Shown here piece after piece: positions 41,498 through 51,370 of a stretch of 64,000 nt of DNA (position 1 is its first letter; every line of letters begins with the position of its first letter). The notes below the pieces were generated by a model. It made no database searches. It was not told where the DNA came from and saw only the letters and a list, made by a program, of their open reading frames with translations. Both the position numbers and the translations under genes were made by a program. The stretch lies in NCBI GenBank assembly GCA_000612485.1, contig CP007494.1, forward strand, positions 992,001 through 1,056,000, read 5' to 3'. The DNA is from Bordetella holmesii ATCC 51541. Its GTDB lineage: Bacteria; Pseudomonadota; Gammaproteobacteria; Burkholderiales; Burkholderiaceae_B.

Positions 41498-41643
41498 GAA
41501 ACGGGGCGGACACGTATCGCGTGCTCTGCCCCCTGTGGCTTCACAGGGGGACGGGATGGTCATCAGCCGATAATGGGTCGGCGAAATGCCTGGCGCCCAG
41601 GCCCGCCAAGCGGCCGAGCGCGCACCCGGTAAAATGCGCCCCC

Positions 41644-42714
41644 ATGCGCTTTTCCGACTTCGACCTCCGCCTTGCCGCTCTTGGCGCACTGCCCGTGCAT
41701 CGCGCACGGCTGACGCGCGTCTGGCTGAAAGGACAGCCGCTGGACACCGGCACGCGACGGCGCAGCTCTGAACACTTTCTGCCGCTTGCCCTGCGCGAGG
41801 CCGTGCCTGCCCTGACGGCGCAACTCGATGGTCTGGCTCGTGTCCACTCCGAGCATGCCGGCCATGACGGCTCGCGCCTGCTCGTCGAGCTCGCCGACGG
41901 GCAGATGATCGAAAGCGTCCTGTTGCCGCGCGATGGCCTTTGCGTCTCGACCCAGGTCGGCTGCGCGGTGGGCTGCCGCTTTTGCATGACCGGCAAGAGC
42001 GGTCTGATCCGGCAGGTCGCGAGCATGGAGATCCTTGCCCAGGTCGTGCTGGCCAGACGCTTGCGCCCGGTAAAAAAAGTCGTCTTCATGGGCATGGGCG
42101 AGCCGGCGCACAACCTCGACAACGTCCTCGAAGCCATCGACCTGCTTGGCACCGAGGGCGATATCGGCCACAAGAACATCGTGTTCTCCACGGTGGGCGA
42201 CAGGCGCGTGTTCGACGCCTTGCCGCAACAGCGCATCAAGCCCGCCTTGGCACTGTCGTTACACACGACCAAGGCCGATCTGCGCCAGCAACTCCTGCCG
42301 CGCGCGCCAAAAATCTCACCTCAGGAGCTCGTCGATCTTGGCGAGCACTATGCCCGCGCCACCGGCTACCCGATCCAATACCAATGGACGCTGCTCAAAG
42401 GCGTCAACGATGGTGATGACGAATTCGACGCCATCGTGACGCTGCTCAAGGGCAAGTATGGCGTGCTCAACGTCATCCCCTTCAACAGCCTGGAGGGCGA
42501 TGACTTCCAGCGCCCCGACGGCGCCCGCACGCGCCACATCGTCGGCTATCTGCACAGCCGGGGTGTATTGACCAAGGTCAGAAACAGCGCCGGCCAGGAT
42601 GTCGACGCCGGCTGTGGCCAGTTGCGCGCGCGCGCCGAGGCCGGCGCGCGGGTGATCGAGCTACCTCGGCGCCGCCAGGCGACGCTTTCCATTGAGCAGG
42701 CCACCCCGCCGTAA
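41644..42714 (+). CDS. RlmN/Cfr-family radical SAM RNA methyltransferase
   Basis: This 356-residue radical-SAM enzyme has the cluster motif CAVGCRFC at about residues 107-114 and MGMGEP about 50 residues later. The methyl-carrier cysteine lies near the C-terminus in DVDAGCGQL, the position of the RlmN Cys. This argues for the RlmN/Cfr group, which methylates C2 or C8 of an adenosine. The sequence departs from typical RlmN at the N-terminus, so a paralogue or a different RNA target is possible. ATG at 41644 starts MRFSDFDLRL. Confidence 0.85.
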   Translation: MRFSDFDLRLAALGALPVHRARLTRVWLKGQPLDTGTRRRSSEHFLPLALREAVPALTAQLDGLARVHSEHAGHDGSRLLVELADGQMIESVLLPRDGLCVSTQVGCAVGCRFCMTGKSGLIRQVASMEILAQVVLARRLRPVKKVVFMGMGEPAHNLDNVLEAIDLLGTEGDIGHKNIVFSTVGDRRVFDALPQQRIKPALALSLHTTKADLRQQLLPRAPKISPQELVDLGEHYARATGYPIQYQWTLLKGVNDGDDEFDAIVTLLKGKYGVLNVIPFNSLEGDDFQRPDGARTRHIVGYLHSRGVLTKVRNSAGQDVDAGCGQLRARAEAGARVIELPRRRQATLSIEQATPP

Positions 42715-43409
42715 CATCGGGAAGATCCGTCGCCGTGGGCCCCTGTGGGCGGATATGACCGATGCCGTCACTTGCAACCTTGTCTTGGATCGTCGACCCA
42801 AAACAAACGCGTCAACGTGCACGCCTGCCCACTATTTCAGCCCGCGGTGCCTTGATAGGCAACTCACAGCAATGTCAGCACCGCGCCAATCATGACCTAG
42901 CCGCCTCTGCAAGAAATAAAACTCAAAATAAAACATTTATTTCGGATCACGCGATATGAATGGCGAGCACGCCTCCATTCAAACAGACGACGCTGGTTTT
43001 CTTGAACACCAAATGCCGAAAGCAAGCGCTATTACGTTCGCTGGCGGCGTGACTGACACGCCCATTTTCCTCGCCATTGAGTGCGCCCGAACGCCCTATG
43101 ACCCAGCACGGAGGCGATGAGGCTCCGGCACGCTGCGACATAGAGGACGGCGGTTGTGGGTCGCCCTGCCTCCACGGAAGCTGACCACCCTGTCGCCTCG
43201 CGTTATTCGGGCAAGTGTGAATAACGTATTTTTTCGATAACCCGATCTTTTCCGGTGGGGGGGGGGGCAAACATGATCCAGCCCCCAAAAAATAATTGAA
43301 AACATCTTGTTTTAATTTGATCCGGAAGCAACACTTACAACCTTCTTAAAACAGCTCGGACTCCGACAACGGATGCCGTCCGCCCCCGTAGACCGACCCA
43401 GGAGTTCGC
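42715..43409. other. Long intergenic region with a G11 run, likely promoter of the autotransporter gene
   Basis: These 695 bases contain no gene I can support. The part nearest the autotransporter is AT-rich for this genome. A run of eleven G (43257-43267) lies about 143 bases upstream of the ATG at 43410, followed by an A/T-rich stretch with tttt and aaaaaataatt tracts that could hold the promoter. A similar length-variable G/C run controls fim promoters in B. pertussis. The other half of the region shows small open frames with no family features. Confidence 0.6.
43257..43267. repeat. G11 homopolymer upstream of the glycine-rich autotransporter
   Basis: Eleven consecutive G, the longest run I found in the window. 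Placed in the 5' region of a surface-protein gene, it is a candidate for promoter phase variation; function not shown. Confidence 0.85.
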
Positions 43410-44207
43410 ATGAAATTTAAGCTGTCCCCGCTCGCGGCCATGATGTCTTCGACCTTGCTGGTCAGCAGTTTTTCTCATGCAGCAACGGATACTGGCGGGG
43501 CCAATGGCGCCGACGGCGGCTCTGCGGTTCAGTCGGCATCGGTTAACCTCATTGGCGGTTTCGCAAATGGTGGGCCAGGCACCACCGATGCCGATGCAGC
43601 GGGCAAGCCTGCCAGCAATATTACCGGGAAATCGGTAACGTTCAACGGGCCAGCTTCATCTGGCTCGCTGGTCATCGGCAGCGGTGGAATGAGTGGCGAG
43701 ACTTACAGTTACTCCGTGTTCAATCCCATTTACGGAGCAGGTGCCGGAGCAGGCGGCACCGGCGGGGCATCTGCCATCGGCGGGATAAGTACCGCCGGAG
43801 CGGCCGGCAACTCACTCAACTCCCCCACCCCCACCCCCGCTCAGGGCGGCTTAGGGGGAGACATCGGCAACAGCATCATCACGTTGAGTCATGTGCGGCT
43901 TCAAGGCGCCGCCGGTGGCAACGGCGGAAACGTCGAAGCAGGTAGTCCGACTGACAGCGCGCGAGGCGCCGCTGGAGCAGCAGGCCATGGAGGTGGTACG
44001 GTTTCCGGTGGAATCAGCACCGGCGGGGCCGGCGGCGAGTCCCTCGTCAACGCTGACGGCGGCGCCGGCGGTGAGGTCAGCGCAAACACCATCACTCTGG
44101 CCAATGTTCAACTGGACGGTGCTGCCGGCGGGGCCGGCGGCAACCACTCCTCCGATACCGCTGTTGGAGGAGCCGGCGCCGCCGGCCATGGGGGCGGCTC
44201 GATTTTC

Positions 44208-45513
44208 GGTTCATCGCGGAATAGCGTGGAGCCGTGCTTGATTGCCGTTACGCTTGATCCTTGATTTTTCAAGGATCAAGGCCGGGATCATGCTGGACCG
44301 CAAGACGATCGAGAGGTTGGGTGGGTGGGAAGGTTATCGGGTGGAGTGGGTCGTGTGGCCTGAAGGTGAGAGTCGGACGGTCACGATTTACCTGAAGCCT
44401 TCAGCGCGAACGATGCACTGCGAGCACTGCGGCAACCGATGTCGGCAGGTGCATGAGACGACCACGCGCCGGGTGCGGGATCTGCCGCTAATGGCGCTGC
44501 GAGTGACGCTGGTAGTGCCGCGTCGGCGGGTCTGGTGCGAGCAGTGCGGTGGACCGCATCTGGAGAGGCTGAGCTGGCTGGGCCGTTACCAGCGAGTGAC
44601 CGACCGGCTGGCCGAGGCGGTCAGCCAGTTGCTTGAGTCCAGCAACATTCTGGCCGTGGCGCGCTTCTTCCAACTGGGTTGGCACACGGTCAAGGCGCTG
44701 GACAAGGCCCTGCTGCGACGGGCGATCCAAGAGCCGGACTGGAGCCAGATCCACTACCTAGCGATGGACGAGTTCGCTCTACACAAGGGCCATCGTTATG
44801 CCACGGTCGTTGTCGATCCGATCCGCCGTCAGGTGCTATGGATCGGTGATGGCCGCTCGCGCGAGACGGCCAGAGCCTTCTTCGAACAACTGCCAACTGG
44901 GGTTGCCCAGCAGATCCGGGCCGTAGCGATCGACATGACGACGGCCTATGAGCTGGAGATCCAGGCCAACTGCCCCAACGCCGAGATCGTCTACGACCTG
45001 TTCCACGTCGTGGCCAAGTACGGCCGTGAAGTAATAGACCGGGTGCGTGTAGACCAAGCGAACCAGTTGCGGCACGACAAGCCGGCCCGCCGGGTGATCA
45101 AGTCCAGTCGCTGGCTACTGCTGCGCAATCGCAAAAACCTCGATCCGTGCCAATCGGTAAAGTTGGACGAGTTGCTCCAGGCCAACCAGCCCTTGCTCAC
45201 CGCTTATCTGATGCGCGATGAGCTCAAACAGCTGTGGTTCTACCAACACCCCGGCTACGCCCGCCAGGCATGGGATCACTGGCTGCAACAGGCTCAGGGC
45301 AGCGGCATCGCCGCCTTGGCTCACTTCGCGCTCAAGCTAAAAGCCTATCTGCACGGGATTCTGTCTCGCTGTCGCCACCGGCTCAACACCAGCATCGTCG
45401 AGGGCATCAACAACACCATCAAAGTCATCAAGCGCCGCGCCTACGGCTACCGCGATCAGGAGTACTTCTTCCTCAAGATCCGGTCTGCATTCCCCGGTAT
45501 TCCTCGATGAACC
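44208..45513 (+). mobile_element. hIS1001: IS1001-type insertion sequence, ISL3 family (1306 bp; hIS1001-like)
   Basis: The element carries imperfect inverted repeats (GGTTCATCGCGGAATA on the left, GGTTCATCGAGGAATA read inward from the right) and is flanked by a perfect 8-bp duplication, cgattttc (44200-44207 and 45514-45521), so it is an unrearranged insertion. One transposase is encoded. The 1306-bp length equals that of IS1001 of B. parapertussis as I recall it; in B. holmesii the related element is called hIS1001. Distinguishing the two needs sequence comparison. Confidence 0.93.
44290..45510 (+). CDS. ISL3-family transposase
   Basis: This 406-residue transposase has an N-terminal zinc-finger region (CEHCGNRC and CEQCGG), an HTH (LAVARFFQLGWHTVKALD) and a DDE domain with YLAMDEFALHKGHRYATVVVD and the C-terminal IVEGINNTIKVIKRRAYGYRD, characteristic of ISL3. 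The ATG at 44290 (MLDRKTIERLGGWEG) gives the length known for IS1001. Intact. Confidence 0.94.
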   Translation: MLDRKTIERLGGWEGYRVEWVVWPEGESRTVTIYLKPSARTMHCEHCGNRCRQVHETTTRRVRDLPLMALRVTLVVPRRRVWCEQCGGPHLERLSWLGRYQRVTDRLAEAVSQLLESSNILAVARFFQLGWHTVKALDKALLRRAIQEPDWSQIHYLAMDEFALHKGHRYATVVVDPIRRQVLWIGDGRSRETARAFFEQLPTGVAQQIRAVAIDMTTAYELEIQANCPNAEIVYDLFHVVAKYGREVIDRVRVDQANQLRHDKPARRVIKSSRWLLLRNRKNLDPCQSVKLDELLQANQPLLTAYLMRDELKQLWFYQHPGYARQAWDHWLQQAQGSGIAALAHFALKLKAYLHGILSRCRHRLNTSIVEGINNTIKVIKRRAYGYRDQEYFFLKIRSAFPGIPR

Positions 45514-47758
45514 CGATTTTCGGTGGTGTGAGCACGGGCGGAGCGGGTGGAGAAGCATTCCTCGGCCAACAGACGCCCACCGTTTCCGCTAATGGCGGCT
45601 CAGGTGGTGCGGTCAGTGGAAACATCATCACGCTGACCGATGCGCAACTGCAAGGTGCCGCTGGCGCCAATGGCGGCAGCGTAAACGGCGCCACCACCTC
45701 CCTTGGCGGCGGTGGCGCGGCCGGGCATGGCGGCGGATCCGTATTCGGTGGCGTGAGCACCGGCGGCGCGGGTGGATACAGCTACGGCTCTGCAAGCGGT
45801 TACGCGGAAGGCGGCGCCGGAGGCGATATCACCGGCAACACCCTCACACTGACCAATGTTCAATTGCAAGGTGCCGCCGGTGGCGATGGTGGCAGCGTAT
45901 TCGGCTCCACGTTGTCGGCGGGAGGCGGTGGCGCAGCAGGGCATGGAGGCGGATCGGTGTTCGGCGGGGTCAGCACGGGTGCTGCGGGAGGCAATGGCGC
46001 CGCCGGCTATGACGGCGGTTCTGTCTTCGGGGGATCAGCACGGGTGGCACAGGCGGATCCGCCAACACCTACTCCCAGACCCATGGCATCCTCTCGGCCA
46101 ACGGCGGCAACGGGGGCGCGGCGTCCAATAACAGCATTCGCATTGCTGGCACCTCCTCGTTGACGGGCGACATCTATGGCGGCGTCAGCCAGGGCGGGCA
46201 GGCCGGAGCGGTCTCGATTTCAATTGGGTCGACGACGACGACGACTCCCGGGCAAGCGGGCCGGGGGGGCCTGACGCAGAACAACACCGTAACGCTCATC
46301 GGCGATCAGATCGCGATCGCGGGTGCGCTTTATGGCGGCCTGAGCGTCAATGGCGACGGCCTCGTCAACCTGGACCCGACGTTCACCAGCTACTATCAAG
46401 GCAACACTTTGACCCTGCAGGGCTACCGGGGCACGGTGACGAACATTCAGCATTTCGAAAACTACAACTGGGTGCTACCCACGGATGTCGTCAACAAGGA
46501 CAGCCTGATTCACATCACCGGGTCGCAAGCCGTGCAACTGGACAACACCAAGCACAGCGTGGCGCTGCAAAGCGGCGGCAACCAGCTCAATGGCGGCGAT
46601 GTGATCACCCTCATCGACAAGGCCACCGGATCGCCGACGTTGACGACCCCCAATGTCAAGCAAGGGCACTTCCTCGTCTACGACACCACATTGACCGTGG
46701 TCAACGACGAACTGGTGCTCACGATCGCCAGCAAGCAAAGCACCGGCTCGACGACGCCCGCAGCGGTTCGAATCAATCCGACGTCCAAAGCCTTCCTGGA
46801 GGGACGTCTCGCGGCGCTCGCTCAGATCAACCAGGGCGCGGACCTGATCAGTGACTCGGCCATTGGCGCGGCGCGTGCAAGCCTGGGTACCGGCAACAGC
46901 AACCTGTTCGCACTCATCGACGGCGGCAAGAGCCGCTACGACACCGGCTCGCACATCAAACTGCGCAACGTCGGCTTTGTGATGGGTGCCGCACAGGCCT
47001 TCACGCTGCGCAGCCAGAGCACCATGATGGTAGGTGCCTTTGTCGAGCACGGTAACGGCCACTATGACAGCTACAACAGCTTTGACAATTACGGCGACGT
47101 GCATGGCGACGGCCGCGTGCGTTACACCGGTGGCGGCGCGCTGTTTCACATGAATGTGGCTGGCACCGGCATGGGCCCGGCCGCCTCGGCGCCGTCCATC
47201 CAGGATGATGACGGCTTGTATCTCAAGGCCGCGGTCCGGGCGGGTCAAGCCAAAACGCGTTTTGACAGCGACCTGATCGATCCTCAAGGCAACCGGGGCC
47301 AGTACGACTCCAAGGCCAACTATTTCAGCGCCATGGCTGGCGTGGGCTATGCCCTGCGCCTGGATGCCAAACAAAAGCTCGATGTCTATGGCCGCTATAC
47401 CTGGAGCCGGCTTGGCTCAGACAGCGTGGAGCTCGGCAAGGATCACCTGGACTTCGGAACCACCAATAGCTCGCGCGTGCGGATAGGCACACGCTACAGC
47501 TATGCCGTGACGCCTCAAGTGACGCCTTATGTCGGGTTGGCGTATGAGCGGGAGTTTTCCGGCAATGCGAAAGGCACGGCCTACAACCTGTCTATCAACT
47601 CCCCAACGCTAAAAGGCAATACCGGCATTGCCGAGTTGGGCGTTTCCATGACGCCGCTGGCGGACAAACAGAACCTGACGATGAACGTGGGTCTTCAGGG
47701 ATATGTCGGCGACCGTCAGGGGGGAGCAGCCAACCTGCGTGTCCGCTACGCGTTCTGA

Positions 47759-48170
47759 CAGGGCTAACCCCTGTTGGACCTGGCGGTGGCTCAACCCCGC
47801 CAGGGGCAAACAGGCTTGTCCTGCCCGGCCTTTGCTGCTCATCGAGCTTTAGCCAACACGCGCTGGCCCGCTTTCAACCGTCTCAGACCCGCCGTCGCCA
47901 GTCGACTGCGGGTTTTTTTCTGTCACTGAGCGCCGGGATGATTCATTTATCCCGGCCATTCTCGCTGGCGGATGCTATTGCAACGCCGTATCCGCAGCCG
48001 GGCGGCGGCAGCCTTTCCGGCTATCGGATCATCTGCCCGCGCACCGTGCCAAGCACAGCAGGTAAGAAATACAACCATCCATTCCATGGATTTACTTGTG
48101 CGGCGTGTTCATTATCCTCCTCCGCCATGCAATACTGCCTCGACTACCGATGCTAGAAATCTTGTCATTC
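47759..48170. other. Intergenic region between autotransporter and IS407-like copy B
   Basis: These 412 bases hold the autotransporter terminator (47887-47919). After that I see no supported gene; a 72-codon open frame at 47938 has no recognisable features. The region ends abruptly at the IS inverted repeat at 48171. Confidence 0.6.
47887..47919 (+). terminator. Intrinsic terminator after the autotransporter gene
   Basis: Stem acccgc / gcgggt around an inner gtcg...cgac hairpin, followed by a run of T (ggtttttttc). It lies about 130 bases after the stop codon. Confidence 0.8.
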
Positions 48171-48224
48171 TGACCTGCTCCCCGTGATTAGTACGAAATC
48201 GATGTAGAGTCCGTTCCCAAAGGA

Positions 48225-48491
48225 ATGGCAATGAAGAAACGATTTACGGAAGAGCAAATCATCGGCGTGCTCAAGGAAGCCGATGCAGGTGCCAAGCCCG
48301 CAGAGTTGTGCCGCAAGCACGGAATCTCCGAGGCAACGTACTACAACTGGAAGGCGAAGTTCGGTGGCATGACGGTGTCGGACGCTCAGAGGCTCAAGGA
48401 GCTGGAGCAGGAGAACAACAAGCTCAAGAAGCTGTTGGCCGAGTCGATGCTGGACAAGGCGGCGCTTCAGGATCTGCTAAGCCGAAAGTAG
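48225..48491 (+). CDS. IS407-like transposase OrfA (copy B)
   Basis: An 88-residue HTH/leucine-zipper protein identical to that of copy A (LCRKHGISEATYYNWKAKF; LKELEQENNKLKKLL). OrfB lies in the -1 frame and overlaps its 3' end. Confidence 0.93.
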   Translation: MAMKKRFTEEQIIGVLKEADAGAKPAELCRKHGISEATYYNWKAKFGGMTVSDAQRLKELEQENNKLKKLLAESMLDKAALQDLLSRK

Positions 48492-49351
48492 TCAGCCCGC
48501 AGGCCAAACGCGAGGCGGTCAGGACATTAATGACCGAGCGCAGCATGGGTGTTACCCGGGCCTGTGGGCTGGTAGGAATTTCGCGGTCGCTGTTTGCCTA
48601 CGAGAGCACACGCTCAGGCGATGCTGCGCTGACCGAGCGCATGAAAGAGATGGCAGTGGCGAAACGACGCTACGGCTATCGGAGGATCCATGTGCTCTTA
48701 CGTCGCGAAGGCTGGCAAGCAAATCACAAGCGAATCTGGCGGCTGTACAGTCTGGCAGGGTTAAGCGTGCGAAAACGAAAGCGTAAGCGAATCGCGGCGA
48801 CCGAGCGCGTGGTTCGCCCAGCGGCAATCGCGCCGAATCAGAGTTGGTCAATGGACTTTGTGGCCGACGGCCTAGCCTATGGCCGCCGATTCCGCTGTTT
48901 GACTATCGTCGATGACTACACTCGCGAATGCCTGGCCATCGAGGTCGATACGTCGTTGCCGGGACTGCGTGTTGCCATGGTGCTGCAACGGCTGGCGGAG
49001 ATGCGTGGCCTGCCGCGATCTATTACCGTGGACAACGGGCCAGAGTTCGCCGGAAGAGCCTTGGACGCCTGGGCCTACCAAGCAGGCGTAAAGCTGTCGT
49101 TTATTCGGCCGGGTAAGCCGGTGGAGAACGCTTATATCGAAAGTTTCAACGGCAAGTTCCGCGACGAATGCCTTAACGAGCACTGGTTCTTGTCCCTGCG
49201 ACAGGCTAAAAGCTTGATCGAAAACTGGCGAGTCGAGTACAACACCGATCGGCCTCACAGCGCGCTCGGATATTTAACGCCGGCGCAATTCGTGCAGGCT
49301 CATCAGAAAGAAGGTCTTTTACCCCTGGGCTCTATGTCGGTGCCGTACTAA
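48308..49351 (+). CDS. IS407-like transposase OrfB (copy B)
   Basis: DDE integrase identical to copy A, with SMDFVADG, TVDNGPEF and YIESFNGKF as the catalytic blocks. Codons before about 48485 overlap orfA; expression probably requires a -1 frameshift. Confidence 0.93.
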   Translation: MPQARNLRGNVLQLEGEVRWHDGVGRSEAQGAGAGEQQAQEAVGRVDAGQGGASGSAKPKVVSPQAKREAVRTLMTERSMGVTRACGLVGISRSLFAYESTRSGDAALTERMKEMAVAKRRYGYRRIHVLLRREGWQANHKRIWRLYSLAGLSVRKRKRKRIAATERVVRPAAIAPNQSWSMDFVADGLAYGRRFRCLTIVDDYTRECLAIEVDTSLPGLRVAMVLQRLAEMRGLPRSITVDNGPEFAGRALDAWAYQAGVKLSFIRPGKPVENAYIESFNGKFRDECLNEHWFLSLRQAKSLIENWRVEYNTDRPHSALGYLTPAQFVQAHQKEGLLPLGSMSVPY

Positions 49352-49367
49352 ATCTGGGGGCAGGTCA

Positions 49368-49602
49368 CCCCGTCTATACCGATGGGCGCGGTTACTCGCT
49401 GGCGCAATTGCTGCGCCGTAATTTCGGGTGGAAGGGTGAGCTGCGGGCCGTGGGCGATGTAATGATCGACACCATCTACTATCAAGCGCGCGTGGGATTT
49501 GACAGCTTTCTGGTCAAACCGGGCCATGACCCACAGCAGGCGCTGCAGGCCTTCAAGACCTTCAGCGTGCGCTACCAGCAAACCTATCCCATCCCGGCCT
49601 GA
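49368..49602 (+). pseudogene. DUF934-family protein, 3' part only, truncated by IS407-like copy B
   Basis: About 78 codons remain: HPVYTDGRGYSLAQLLRRNF, GELRAVGDVMIDTIYY, ARVGFDSFLVKPGHDP and RYQQTYPIP at the end. This is the C-terminal part of DUF934, a small protein encoded next to cysI in many Proteobacteria and thought to serve sulfite reduction. Its N-terminal half is missing, replaced by the IS element. The remaining frame is undamaged. It converges with ubiX. Confidence 0.88.
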
Positions 49603-49619
49603 TCCGGCTGCGCCGGCGC

Positions 49620-50186
49620 TCAGGCCCGCGTGCCGTCCCAGCTTGGGCCGGGCACCTTGATGTCGAAGAGATCGAGCACGCGGGCGACCGTGTGATCGAT
49701 CATCTCTTCGGTGCTTGCCGGCCGATGATAGAAGGCCGGCAGCGGCGGAAAGATAATGCCGCCCATTTCCGTGACGGCGGTCATATTGCGCAGATGCGCC
49801 AGATTGAATGGCGTCTCGCGCACCATCATCACCAGACGGCGGCGCTCCTTGAGCGTCACATCCGCCGCGCGTGTGATCAAGTTATCGGACAGGCCGTGCG
49901 CGACCGCGGCCAACGTGCGCATGGAGCAGGGAACGATGACCATGCCGGCCGTAGCGAACGCGCCGCTGGCCAGCGTTGCGCCGACATCCCGCACACCGTG
50001 GCTATGATCAGCCAGGGCCTGTACCTCATGGCGCCCAATATCCAACTCATGCTGGATATTGAGTACACCGGAGGCCGACACCACCAGATGCGTTTCCACA
50101 TCCTCGACGCCGCGCAGAACTTGCAACATGCGCACGGCATAAAGGGCGCCCGTGGCGCCGGTGATGCCAACGACCAGACGGCGCAT
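49620..50186 (-). CDS. ubiX: Flavin prenyltransferase UbiX
   Basis: This 188-residue enzyme attaches dimethylallyl phosphate to FMN to make the prenylated cofactor of UbiD decarboxylase in ubiquinone synthesis. The start RRLVVGITGATGALYAVRML and the central IVPCSMRTLAAVAHGLSDNL with the ERRRLVMMVRETPFN prenyl-phosphate site are all present. It lies 2 bases after grxD, last of a hemA-prfA-prmC-grxD-ubiX operon. Confidence 0.95.
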   Translation of the reverse strand: MRRLVVGITGATGALYAVRMLQVLRGVEDVETHLVVSASGVLNIQHELDIGRHEVQALADHSHGVRDVGATLASGAFATAGMVIVPCSMRTLAAVAHGLSDNLITRAADVTLKERRRLVMMVRETPFNLAHLRNMTAVTEMGGIIFPPLPAFYHRPASTEEMIDHTVARVLDLFDIKVPGPSWDGTRA

Positions 50187-50188
50187 GC

Positions 50189-50515
50189 TCAGACCGTCGC
50201 GCCAGCGTCATCCAGCAGCGTCTTGAGTTCGCCGCTTTCGTTCATCTCGTTCATGATGTCCGAACCACCGATGAACTCACTGCCCACATACAACTGCGGG
50301 ATGGTCGGCCAGTTGGAAAACGTCTTGACGCCCTGACGCACTTCGTCGTCTTCAAGCACGTTGACCGTCACCAGCTTCTTGACGCCACAGCCCTTGAGAA
50401 TCTGGATGGCACGGCCCGAAAACCCGCACTGCGGAAACTGCGCGGTACCCTTCATGAACAGCACAACAGGATGCTGACTGACGGTGTCGCGGATGAAATC
50501 TTGTACGTCGCTCAT
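50189..50515 (-). CDS. grxD: Monothiol glutaredoxin
   Basis: This 108-residue Grx4-type protein binds a 2Fe-2S cluster with glutathione and helps iron-sulfur assembly. The active-site CGFS is seen in [14 protein letters not shown], preceded by VLFMKGTAQ and followed by [24 protein letters not shown]. Length normal. Located between prmC and ubiX. Confidence 0.96.
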   Translation of the reverse strand: MSDVQDFIRDTVSQHPVVLFMKGTAQFPQCGFSGRAIQILKGCGVKKLVTVNVLEDDEVRQGVKTFSNWPTIPQLYVGSEFIGGSDIMNEMNESGELKTLLDDAGATV

Positions 50516-50555
50516 GGATTAACTCGCAAAAGGAACAAGCGGAACATAAACCCTA

Positions 50556-51365
50556 TTATAGAAAACCGCCGGAAATCCGCTCGATCCCGGCAAGATCCTG
50601 GCGGCTTGCAACCTCTCGCAAACCCGCCTCTTGCAGCAAAGCGCGCACGGCCAGGGCTTGATCCCAGCCATGCTCCATCCATAAAGCCCCTCCGGCAAGC
50701 AGCCGCGCCGGCGCCTGATGCGCGATCTCAGCCAACGCCGCCAGCCCATTGGCGCCGTCCGTCAGCGCCGAGCGCGGCTCAAAGCGCAGATCGCCCTGCC
50801 CCAGATGCACGTCCTCGGCGTGAATATAAGGCGGGTTGGACACAATGAGGTCAAACTGCTGGTCGGGCCCCACCGCCTCGAACCAACTGCCCTGAGCAAA
50901 CGCCAGACGCGCTCCCAACGCTAGCGCATTGCCGCGTGCCACCGCCAAGGCCTGCGCGCTGAGGTCCGTCGCCGTCACACTGGCCTCGGGACAGGCCAGG
51001 GCAATCGAAATTGCGATGGCGCCGCTACCTGTGCCCAGATCCAGTACCCGCGCCCGGGGCCGGTCGCGAAGAAACGCCAGCGCCGCCTCGACCAGGGTTT
51101 CCGTATCGGGCCGCGGCATCAGGACATCGGGCGTCACCTGAAAGACATGCCCCATGAACTCCCGATGCCCGATGACATAGGCCATGGGCTCGCCCGCGAG
51201 CCGGCGCTGCGCCAGCGCCTCATAGGCAGCGGCCTGGGCGGCGTCGACCGGATCGTCATCGTGGGCCAGCAACCAGGCGCGCGAGCGGCGCCAGACCTGC
51301 TCGACCAGCATCCGCGCCTCCAGGCGCGGCAGGCGGCGGTCCTGCAACAGGTCCTTGATCTGCAT
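50556..51365 (-). CDS. prmC: Release factor glutamine N5-methyltransferase PrmC
   Basis: This 269-residue methyltransferase modifies the GGQ glutamine of RF1 and RF2. The SAM motif VLDLGTGSGAIAISIA and the catalytic NPPY (VSNPPYIHAEDV) are present, as is the RFEPRSALTDGANGL segment. It sits 5 bases after prfA, its substrate gene, the common arrangement. Confidence 0.96.
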   Translation of the reverse strand: MQIKDLLQDRRLPRLEARMLVEQVWRRSRAWLLAHDDDPVDAAQAAAYEALAQRRLAGEPMAYVIGHREFMGHVFQVTPDVLMPRPDTETLVEAALAFLRDRPRARVLDLGTGSGAIAISIALACPEASVTATDLSAQALAVARGNALALGARLAFAQGSWFEAVGPDQQFDLIVSNPPYIHAEDVHLGQGDLRFEPRSALTDGANGLAALAEIAHQAPARLLAGGALWMEHGWDQALAVRALLQEAGLREVASRQDLAGIERISGGFL

Positions 51366-51370
51366 GGCGA

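Larger units (their letters stand above)
43410..47758 (+). pseudogene. Glycine-rich repeat autotransporter, split by an IS1001-type element and frameshifted
   Basis: This surface protein has a signal peptide (LSPLAAMMSSTLLVSSFSHAA), a long glycine-rich passenger and a C-terminal autotransporter barrel ending VRYAF. The passenger is built of imperfect repeats of about 65-75 residues, each with GAAGHGGGSVFGGVSTGGAGG and later ITGNTLTLTNVQLQGAAG. The barrel starts near LEGRLAALAQINQGADLI. The 1306-bp element sits at 44208-45513 with an 8-bp duplication; without it the frame joins as GSIFGGVSTG. A second lesion is the G5 run at 46029-46033, where six G would rejoin FGGISTGGTGGSANTYSQ. Relation to known adhesins not recognised. 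Confidence 0.88.
48171..49367 (+). mobile_element. IS3-family, IS407-group insertion sequence, copy B (1197 bp)
   Basis: Inverted copy of the element at 10307-11503, same length and same proteins. Flanks are attc on the left and cccc on the right, so no 4-bp duplication remains. On the right it abuts the 3' half of a DUF934 gene, the normal neighbour of cysI, whose truncated end abuts copy A. This is the arrangement expected after inversion between the two copies plus local loss. Confidence 0.93.

Noticed and set aside
45234..46163. 309-codon gene starting inside the IS1001-type element
   Set aside because: Its start lies within the transposase gene; it is only the interrupted autotransporter frame read through the element end.
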